Shown here piece after piece: positions 7,857 through 13,332 of a stretch of 16,432 bases of DNA. The stretch spans positions 1 through 16,432 of the forward strand of contig CAZVPD010000086.1 of NCBI GenBank assembly GCA_964628455.1. The letters run 5' to 3'. The stretch comes from JAQVWU01 sp964628455 (GTDB lineage Bacteria > Bacillota > Clostridia > Oscillospirales > CAG-272). Made by a program: the position numbers and the translations under genes. The notes below the pieces were generated by a model. The model ran no database searches, was not told the origin of the DNA, and saw only the letters and a list, made by a program, of their open reading frames with translations. Numbering within the stretch: the stretch's first letter is position 1; each line of letters starts with the position of its first letter.

Positions 7857-8525
7857 ATGATAAAAAAAATCACTGTTTTTCTGTTTGTACTGCTGATCGC
7901 GACTCAGGCTTCCTTCGTATTCGCCGGCAACATTCCNNNNNNNNNNNNNNNNNNNNNNNNNNNNNNNNNNNNNNNNNNNNNNNNNNNNNNNNNNNNNNNN
8001 NNNNNNNNNNNNNNNNNNNNNNNNNNNNNNNNNNNNCGCTGGCTTACCATCGGCGCATACGCCGACGGCAGCCTTTCTCCCCGCACGCATTACGGCGACG
8101 TATCCGACCTGACCGGCATTGTGACGGGCAAAGCCGTTTACAACGACAAGGGCTATGTCATCGAATGCATGATCCCCTGGGCTACCATCGACGGCGGCGA
8201 AGCGGTCAAGGAAGGCCTGAGCGTTCCCGTGCTCTTCACGTATATGGACCGTTATGACGGCGGCGAAGTCTGCTACAAGACCCTTCCCGCAGCCGTATGG
8301 CCGCCCAGCGATGAAATCGACAATTTCCTTGTGTTGGGAGCCGCCTACACGCCTCCGGCACCCGAAACCGAAGCTCCCGCAGCCGAAGAAGCCCCTGCAG
8401 CAGCCGAAGAAGCCCCCGCTGCCGAAGCTCCCGCAGCGGCTCAGACCTATGACGCAGTTTCGGCCGCAGTATTTGCCGCAGCCGCTGCTCTTCTCGCGTT
8501 CGCGGTCTCGAGAAAAAGAATCTGA
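7857..8525 (+). CDS. secreted surface protein with CBM9-like domain and C-terminal anchor; interrupted by assembly gap
   Basis: The protein begins MIKKITVFLFVLLIATQASFVFA, a signal peptide with likely cleavage after Ala23. GGAGG 10 nt upstream favours this ATG over the in-frame one at 7851. The sequence is then lost in 100 N (7937-8036). After the gap, residues such as NDKGYVIECMIPWATI and GLSVPVLFTYMDRYDGG resemble family 9 carbohydrate-binding modules, whose core has a GYVIEAAIPW-type strand. An Ala/Pro/Glu-rich linker follows (about 166-195, counting the gap as 100 nt), then AQTYD (195-199), a hydrophobic segment and a SRKRI tail, a cell-wall sorting-like end. The two sides are in the same frame across the N run, but the gap length is unknown. 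The true protein may be larger, or the halves could in principle belong to different genes. Confidence 0.7.
   Translation: MIKKITVFLFVLLIATQASFVFAGNIXXXXXXXXXXXXXXXXXXXXXXXXXXXXXXXXXXRWLTIGAYADGSLSPRTHYGDVSDLTGIVTGKAVYNDKGYVIECMIPWATIDGGEAVKEGLSVPVLFTYMDRYDGGEVCYKTLPAAVWPPSDEIDNFLVLGAAYTPPAPETEAPAAEEAPAAAEEAPAAEAPAAAQTYDAVSAAVFAAAAALLAFAVSRKRI
7937..8036. other. assembly gap, 100 N
   Basis: The run is exactly 100 N, a common placeholder for a scaffold join of unknown size. It falls inside a secreted-protein gene just after the signal peptide. Repetitive Ala/Pro/Glu-coding DNA, or similarity between surface-protein paralogues, may have broken the assembly here. Confidence 0.97.
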
Positions 8526-8548
8526 TCCTCCGGCCGGTCCGGATCCGG

Positions 8549-8582
8549 GACGGACATATGAAAAATATGTCCGTCTTTTATT
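8549..8582 (+). terminator. rho-independent terminator of the CBM9-like gene
   Basis: An 11-bp perfect stem (GACGGACATAT at 8549-8559 with ATATGTCCGTC at 8565-8575) and a 5-nt loop GAAAA are followed by TTTTATT. It lies 24 nt after the stop codon. Confidence 0.88.
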
Positions 8583-8583
8583 A

Positions 8584-8612
8584 TTGACAAATCCTTCATC
8601 CTGTGTTATAGT
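8584..8612 (+). promoter_or_regulatory. promoter for the CBM6-like surface protein gene
   Basis: TTGACA at 8584-8589, a 17-nt spacer and TATAGT at 8607-8612 form a near-consensus sigma-A promoter. It starts immediately after the preceding terminator, so this gene has its own transcript. It closely matches the promoter at 7794-7822. Confidence 0.8.
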
Positions 8613-8668
8613 ATAGTCCCGGCATAGTTTATATGGCGGATTAAATTTTAAAAAAGGATGAGGAAAAC

Positions 8669-9352
8669 ATGAAAAAATTCGCGCTTCTTCTCATGACCGT
8701 TCTGCTTGTGTGCGGTCTCGCGATGAATGTATCGGCAAAATATGATGCGTTCGCTAAAATCGAAGTGACTCCCGACGTCACGCTCATCGACGACGATACC
8801 ACCCAGGATCAGGGCGGCAGCGGTCAGCCCATACAATTCGTCGACGGCTACGGCGTCGGCTATTCCTCCACAAACGACATCGTATACTTTGAAGACGTTG
8901 ATTTCGGAACAGACGGCGCTAAAGAAATGACCATCTTCTTCAGTTACGGCAACGACGATGACAGCACCACCACGCTGAATGTGTATATCGACGATTACAA
9001 GAGCGGCAGCCCGGTCTGTTCCTATGAGATCGGCTTCACTGGCGGATGGGAATCCACGTTCGCTCAGGAATTCAAAGCGCCCGCAGCGATCTCCGGCGGA
9101 GTTCATACCGTTTATATCCAGTTCACCAATGAAAAATCCGGTTCGTTCACCTATGTCACTTTCGCCAAAGCGGACCCGCCCGCCGAAACGGCAGCTCCCG
9201 AAACCGAAGCCGCAGCCCCCGCCGAAACCGCAGCTCCCGACGCAGCGGTTACGACCGCCGCGCAGACAGCCGATATCGGCATCCTTTCGGGCATCATCGC
9301 GCTCGCAGCCGCTTCCACGGTCATTTTCGTAGCCAAAAGAAGAAAAAGCTGA
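8669..9352 (+). CDS. secreted CBM6-like surface protein with C-terminal anchor
   Basis: The 227-residue protein has a signal peptide MKKFALLLMTVLLVCGLAMNVSA cut after Ala23. A beta-rich domain (about 30-166) has the order seen in family 6 carbohydrate-binding modules: DIVYFEDVDFG (70-80), a strand ending FFSYG, TLNVYIDDYKSGSPV (102-116), FTGGWEST (123-130) and the closing GGVHTVYIQFT (143-153). It is followed by a Pro/Ala/Glu/Thr linker (169-197), AQTAD (198-202), a hydrophobic segment (203-222) and KRRKS. No catalytic domain is present, so it probably only displays a sugar-binding module at the surface. A GGATGAGG ribosome binding site precedes the ATG. It has its own promoter and terminator. 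CBM6 is called from motif order only. Confidence 0.72.
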   Translation: MKKFALLLMTVLLVCGLAMNVSAKYDAFAKIEVTPDVTLIDDDTTQDQGGSGQPIQFVDGYGVGYSSTNDIVYFEDVDFGTDGAKEMTIFFSYGNDDDSTTTLNVYIDDYKSGSPVCSYEIGFTGGWESTFAQEFKAPAAISGGVHTVYIQFTNEKSGSFTYVTFAKADPPAETAAPETEAAAPAETAAPDAAVTTAAQTADIGILSGIIALAAASTVIFVAKRRKS

Positions 9353-9372
9353 TAGCGAAAGCTAATAATTTC

Positions 9373-9406
9373 ACGGCACACCGTTTTTCCGGTGTGTCGT
9401 TTTTTT
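9373..9406 (+). terminator. rho-independent terminator of the CBM6-like gene
   Basis: CGGCACACCG (9374-9383) pairs with CGGTGTGTCG (9390-9399) through 10 bp including one G-T pair, with a 6-nt loop and then seven T. It begins 20 nt after the stop codon. The stop of cysD on the other strand is at 9411, so the hairpin sits between convergent genes. It lacks a good T tract in the minus direction. Confidence 0.88.
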
Positions 9407-9410
9407 ATGA

Positions 9411-10292
9411 TCACATATAGCCGTCTTTCCTCAATTCTTCCAGTCCGCCGCCGTCTTCTTTGTCCTGCTCGCGTCCGCTCCGTTCGGCAATATTGGAAAA
9501 TTTTCCTGTTTTCAGTTCCTCGATCACTTCGTCGAGGTTTTTCGCCGTGGAATCCACAGGTGTGGTGCACGGCCAGCAGCCGAGTGAACGGTATCGCTTT
9601 CCCCCTCCCCGGTCAAAATACAGGGACACGACCGGCACGTTTTCGCGGCGAATATATTCCCAGATATCAAGTTCCGTCCAGTCCAGCAGCGGGTGAATGC
9701 GGACATGGGTACCCGGTGCGAAATCGGTTTTATACTGTCCCCAGAATTCGGGCGGCTGGTCGCCTATATCCCAGTCGTTGTTCTTGTCCCGCGGTGAAAA
9801 ATACCGTTCTTTTGACCGGCTTCCCTCTTCATCCGCCCTAACACCGACAATCACTCCCGTATACGGTTCGGTGTTTTTATCCGTCTCATAATTTCCCGTA
9901 TCATGATTCATCCTGTAGCGCTTCCATTCGCCCGACAGTGTGCAGCGGAGCGCTTCGGTCTTGAGATTGCGGCAGCATTCGATCCGGGTTGCGTTTCCGT
10001 CGGGGTAGGTGAGTTTTTTATCAAGCGCCCCCCTGTTTTCGCCGTAGATCATATCCAGTTTCCACTCACGCGCCAGACGGTCGCGGTATTCGATCATTTC
10101 GGGTATTTTATAATGCGTATCGATGTGCACAAGCGGGAAAGGGACCCAGCCGAAAAAAGCCCGCCGGGCAAGACTGAGAAGAACCGTGCTGTCCTTGCCG
10201 ATCGACCAGAGCATGCAGAGGCTTTTAAAACGGCTGTATGCTTCCCGCAGGATGTGAATGCTTCGGTTTTCGAGTTCGTCGAGATGGTTCAT
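9411..10292 (-). CDS. cysD: sulfate adenylyltransferase subunit 2 (ATP sulfurylase small subunit)
   Basis: The 293-residue protein forms adenosine 5'-phosphosulfate (APS) from sulfate and ATP. It is a PP-loop ATP pyrophosphatase-fold enzyme: WSIGKDST at 29-36 is the modified PP-loop, and FPLVHIDTHYKIPEMIEYRD and REWKLDMIYGENRGA are typical CysD sequence. The end LEELRKDGYM also matches the family, so the gene is complete. Known CysD enzymes work with the GTPase CysN; here cysN does not follow and the next genes downstream are convergent surface-protein genes. The upstream neighbour, 30 nt away, is the CysC-CysQ fusion. An AAAGGA ribosome binding site lies 8 nt before the ATG. Confidence 0.96.
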   Translation of the reverse strand: MNHLDELENRSIHILREAYSRFKSLCMLWSIGKDSTVLLSLARRAFFGWVPFPLVHIDTHYKIPEMIEYRDRLAREWKLDMIYGENRGALDKKLTYPDGNATRIECCRNLKTEALRCTLSGEWKRYRMNHDTGNYETDKNTEPYTGVIVGVRADEEGSRSKERYFSPRDKNNDWDIGDQPPEFWGQYKTDFAPGTHVRIHPLLDWTELDIWEYIRRENVPVVSLYFDRGGGKRYRSLGCWPCTTPVDSTAKNLDEVIEELKTGKFSNIAERSGREQDKEDGGGLEELRKDGYM

Positions 10293-10322
10293 GAGAAAGG
10301 TCCTTTCGGTTTTTGAGATCCA

Positions 10323-11699
10323 TTATTTATGAAGTTTATTTTCCGGTCTGTTTATGATGTAAAAGCCCATGTCGTTTCTGGTATGCGTCCTGTTGTAATA
10401 CAGCGGAGAATCGTATCCGTCGAGCTGCCGCACCGCCGCGCCGGCTTCCTCGCATATGCACTGCATTGCCGCCGTGTCCCATTCCATCGTCGGGCCGTAC
10501 CGGTAATAAACATCGGCTCTGCCCTCGGCAACCCTGCAGCCTTTGAGAGAACTGCCGGCGTTGATCAGAGAGCCGATTTTATCGCGGTTTGCTTCGATAA
10601 GCGCGTCCATCCGGGTATCACGGTGGGAACGGCTTGCCATAAGCACCAGATTGTCGGTCCGCCCGCTGACGCTTATCCGTTCTTTCATCCCGTCTTTGGT
10701 GCGGAAAGCACCGTGCCCCTTTGCCGCCGTATACAATTCACCGGTAACGGGCACATAGACCACACCCGCGACGGACTCGTGGTCGGCGCAAAGGGCAATG
10801 TTGACCGTAAATTCACCGTTCCGCGAAACAAATTCCTTTGTTCCGTCAAGCGGGTCGACAATAAAGCAAAGACGGCTGCGCAGACGGCGACGGTCATCCT
10901 CGCTCTCCTCCGTCAGAACAGGTATATGCGGGTAGTTTTCGGACAGAACGGAACGTATGTATTCATCGGATATTCTGTCGGCGTCGGTCAGGGGACTTCT
11001 GTCTTCTTTCAGTTCCACGCTGAATCCGCGTTCATAAACCTCCATGATACGCCTTCCCGCTTCGGCAGCGGCGCCGGACAGGACGGAAAGCAGCATGCCG
11101 TAGTCCATCTGTCTGGCGATCACAGCTTTGTATACCTCGGCGGCGTTGTCGCCGGCGGACCGGCCAACCGTATCGGAGATGATGATTTCCGGATTCACAG
11201 GCGGTTCATAAGGAGAGGAGATACCCGTAAATTCGGCTATTTCACCGGCTGCGGCTCGTTTATAAAGCCCCTTGACATCCCGCTTCATGCAGATTTCCAG
11301 CGGTGTGTCCACAAATACCTCGATAAAATCACAGATACCGCTTATTCTCTCCCTGGCATTTTCGCGCATCGAGCGAAGCGGACTTATGGCGCTTACGATT
11401 GCGATCTGACCGCTGTCGGCAAGCAGGCGGGCGGCTTCCGCGATGCGCCTGACGTTTTCCTTCCGGTCACCGGCGGAAAATCCCAGTCCGAGGTTGAGTC
11501 CGCAGCGCAGATTATCTCCGTCAAGCAGATAAGCGGCGTATCCGTCGGAAACGAGCATGGATTCAAGCAGAACCGCGAGGGTGGACTTCCCCGAACCGGA
11601 AAGACCCGTGAACCAAACGACGGCGGGGCGCTGTCCCGTTAAGCGGCAGCGTTCGGCCTGCGTGACGCTGCCGCTGTGCCAGGTGATATTCTCAGTCAT
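10323..11699 (-). CDS. cysC-cysQ: fusion: APS kinase (CysC) and CysQ-type 3'(2'),5'-bisphosphate nucleotidase
   Basis: One 458-residue chain joins two enzymes. Residues 1 to about 195 are APS kinase: WHSGSVTQAER start, P-loop GLSGSGKST at 32-40, LDGDNLRCGLNLGLGFS at 59-75 and DRKENVRRIAEAARL. It makes PAPS from APS. Residues about 200-458 are an inositol-monophosphatase-fold CysQ domain with metal-site motifs EES at 264-266, DPLDGT at 282-287 and EWDTAA at 406-411; it removes the 3'-phosphate from PAP, and possibly PAPS. I chose the ATG at 11699 because AAAAGG lies 7 nt upstream and APS kinases start MxENIxWH; the in-frame ATG at 11720 has no ribosome binding site. It heads a two-gene operon with cysD. 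Confidence 0.92.
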   Translation of the reverse strand: MTENITWHSGSVTQAERCRLTGQRPAVVWFTGLSGSGKSTLAVLLESMLVSDGYAAYLLDGDNLRCGLNLGLGFSAGDRKENVRRIAEAARLLADSGQIAIVSAISPLRSMRENARERISGICDFIEVFVDTPLEICMKRDVKGLYKRAAAGEIAEFTGISSPYEPPVNPEIIISDTVGRSAGDNAAEVYKAVIARQMDYGMLLSVLSGAAAEAGRRIMEVYERGFSVELKEDRSPLTDADRISDEYIRSVLSENYPHIPVLTEESEDDRRRLRSRLCFIVDPLDGTKEFVSRNGEFTVNIALCADHESVAGVVYVPVTGELYTAAKGHGAFRTKDGMKERISVSGRTDNLVLMASRSHRDTRMDALIEANRDKIGSLINAGSSLKGCRVAEGRADVYYRYGPTMEWDTAAMQCICEEAGAAVRQLDGYDSPLYYNRTHTRNDMGFYIINRPENKLHK

Positions 11700-11756
11700 A
11701 TAAATACCTTTTAAATCCATCGGTTTTATTTTATATTCAAATATTTATTTTTAACT

Positions 11757-11784
11757 ATTATATCAGATGAATGTGAAATTTCAA
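11757..11784 (-). promoter_or_regulatory. promoter of the cysC-cysQ/cysD operon
   Basis: On the minus strand, TTGAAA (11779-11784), a 16-nt spacer and TATAAT (11757-11762), with a TG one base before the -10 (extended -10). The leader would be about 50 nt. I saw no T-box or riboswitch-sized structure in it. Confidence 0.72.
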
Positions 11785-11822
11785 GACGCGGTATCGCATA
11801 TACGAGCCTTAAAGCAGCGATT

Positions 11823-11862
11823 AAAAAAAACGCTCCGTTTTACGATAAACGACCGCGTTTTT
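11823..11862 (-). terminator. terminator of the secG-rnr-PHP-membrane protein gene run
   Basis: On the minus strand, AAAAACGC (11855-11862) pairs with GCGTTTTT (11826-11833). An inner CGTTT/AAACG stem within the loop adds to it, and a run of eight T (11823-11830) follows. It lies about 67 nt past the stop of the membrane-protein gene. The A/T flanks make it potentially bidirectional. Confidence 0.7.
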
Positions 11863-11929
11863 AAACAAAAAGCCTTTCCGTGGCGTTTTTCCCGTTGCCG
11901 GCGGGGGTGAAAAATACAGTTCCGGAATT

Positions 11930-12439
11930 TCAGCCGGTCCGTTCTTTCCCTTTCCGCTCAAAAGCGGCAAAGGAGATCAAAAAAATCAGGTTGAAAAAAA
12001 GCGGAAGCAGGAAAGCCTGCAGATAGGCTCCGCCCGCTTTGCAGACGGAGATGACCGCGAAATGCGTGAACTGCGAGGCGGCATACAGGTCAAATGCGCT
12101 TTCGTCCGCGGCAAACGATCCGCCGGCGAGCGCAAGACAAAATATCCAGACGGTCACAGTGACCGCGGCGGGTATTGCCGCGGGTATATATCTTGCCGCA
12201 GCGGAAGCGGGAAGCCCTTTGGAAGCGAGGCGGCCCGCATAGACAGCCATTGCGGTATAGGTGATCCCCGTCACGGCCGTGATTTTTCCGCTCCCCGTAA
12301 ACATCATGAACATCAGGATCAGCACGGTACAGAGAGCGGAGGCCATGCCGCTGCAGAAAATCAGTGTTTTGATCAGGTGTATGATAAACCGCTTGTCCGC
12401 GACGGGTAACCCGTATTTCGGGCGGTGGGGGTCAGACAT
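11930..12439 (-). CDS. small integral membrane protein of unknown function
   Basis: I do not recognise a family for this 169-residue protein. It has a short polar N-terminus (MSDPHRPKYG) and about four hydrophobic segments, near 19-48, 52-70, 84-106 and 138-158. A less hydrophobic stretch at 108-125 contains the only acidic cluster. It ends with a basic cytoplasmic-type tail, ERKGKERTG. Its ATG overlaps the end of the PHP phosphoesterase gene by 8 nt (12432-12439) and a GGACGGG stretch precedes it, so the two proteins are probably made from one message and may act together. Ala and Gly content is high. It is the last gene before the terminator at 11823-11862. Confidence 0.7.
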   Translation of the reverse strand: MSDPHRPKYGLPVADKRFIIHLIKTLIFCSGMASALCTVLILMFMMFTGSGKITAVTGITYTAMAVYAGRLASKGLPASAAARYIPAAIPAAVTVTVWIFCLALAGGSFAADESAFDLYAASQFTHFAVISVCKAGGAYLQAFLLPLFFNLIFLISFAAFERKGKERTG

Positions 12440-13316
12440 AATAACCCGTCCATGCCGTCTTTCCGTTCCGGTCGGAAACCTCGATTCTTACGAATATATC
12501 CGAAGGCTGGATGGTATATTCGGCCGAGGTCAGTTCCGTGCCGCGCCGCACCCGGTCGGGGATCCATACTTTACCCGTCTGAAACAGAATAACCGAAACA
12601 GGCGAACAGGTCACGTAAAGCGTATTGTTTTCCCGCCTGACCTCGAGAACAGGGCCGCACGAGGCGAAGAGATCGCCGCTTCCGACCGCTTTCATCAACT
12701 GCCCGGGCAGCATGCCTTCCGCTTTTACGTATATGCAGCTGCTTCCCGCTTCATCCAGGTACCAGTGCGAATCGTCCGCCGCGTGAACCGGCAGCATGAA
12801 TCCTTCCGCAGCCATGATATCGAGAAGAGCTGCGGAATCGGCTCTGTTGCCCCACGGCATTCCCGAAACGGCGTTGTGAATTTCAACGCCCGCAAGTCCT
12901 CTGAGGCGCATGATTTCGGTCGGTCTGTTCAGAGACCAGACAGGATGGGCCAGTATGGCGCATCCCCCTGCGCCGTTTATACTGTCGGTGATATACTGAG
13001 CCTTTCCGAGTGATCCGGTTATGCCGGGGATACCACTCGTCAGCCCGGGGTCTTTTTCACAGCCGATTCCGACAATATGCCAGATTCCCCCGCATGTATC
13101 GGAACCGACATCGTATTCTATTCCCGAGAGCACGGTAAATCCGTCGTAAACACCGCCCGGATTGTAAACCCAGTGGTCCGTCAGTGCTATAAAGTCATAT
13201 CCCGCGGAACGGTAGAACTCTGCCGCCTCGGCGGGACTTTTCTGCCCGTCGCTTTTATTCGTATGAATATGAAGCCCGCCCTTATAGCGGGGGTTGCCGT
13301 CGCCGGATATATACAT
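12432..13316 (-). CDS. PHP-domain metal-dependent phosphoesterase
   Basis: The 294-residue protein has the four PHP metal-binding motifs: HIHTNKSDG with His16 and His18, ALTDHW with Asp47 and His48, SGIEY with Glu67 and AHPVW with His124, followed by AADDSHW (179-185). Such proteins hydrolyse phosphoesters such as nucleotides, sugar phosphates or histidinol phosphate using a multi-metal centre. After about residue 215 a beta-rich C-terminal region of unknown role follows. The open frame extends upstream to 13430 inside rnr, but GGAGGA lies 8 nt before the ATG at 13316 and HxH normally sits near the N-terminus, so that start is preferred. It begins 16 nt after rnr and overlaps the membrane-protein gene. 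The substrate is unknown. Confidence 0.86.
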   Translation of the reverse strand: MYISGDGNPRYKGGLHIHTNKSDGQKSPAEAAEFYRSAGYDFIALTDHWVYNPGGVYDGFTVLSGIEYDVGSDTCGGIWHIVGIGCEKDPGLTSGIPGITGSLGKAQYITDSINGAGGCAILAHPVWSLNRPTEIMRLRGLAGVEIHNAVSGMPWGNRADSAALLDIMAAEGFMLPVHAADDSHWYLDEAGSSCIYVKAEGMLPGQLMKAVGSGDLFASCGPVLEVRRENNTLYVTCSPVSVILFQTGKVWIPDRVRRGTELTSAEYTIQPSDIFVRIEVSDRNGKTAWTGYYV

Positions 13317-13332
13317 GGAGCTGTTCCTCCGG

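Noticed and set aside
8356..8450. Repeated GCCGAAGAAGCCCC-like units as a possible tandem repeat element
   Set aside because: They encode the Ala/Pro/Glu linker of the surface protein and are explained by low-complexity coding sequence.
8669..8737. Lipoprotein signal in the CBM6-like protein (LLVCG)
   Set aside because: The residue before Cys15 is Val, not Gly, Ala or Ser, and a good signal peptidase I site (VSA, residues 21-23) follows.
10329..11642. A 437-codon open frame antisense to the CysC-CysQ gene
   Set aside because: The protein has no recognisable family and is the complement of a gene with clear catalytic motifs; codon bias in this genome keeps the opposite frame open.
11700..11720. 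Upstream ATG for the CysC-CysQ fusion
   Set aside because: It has no ribosome binding site; the seven extra codons contain the AAAAGG that serves the ATG at 11699.
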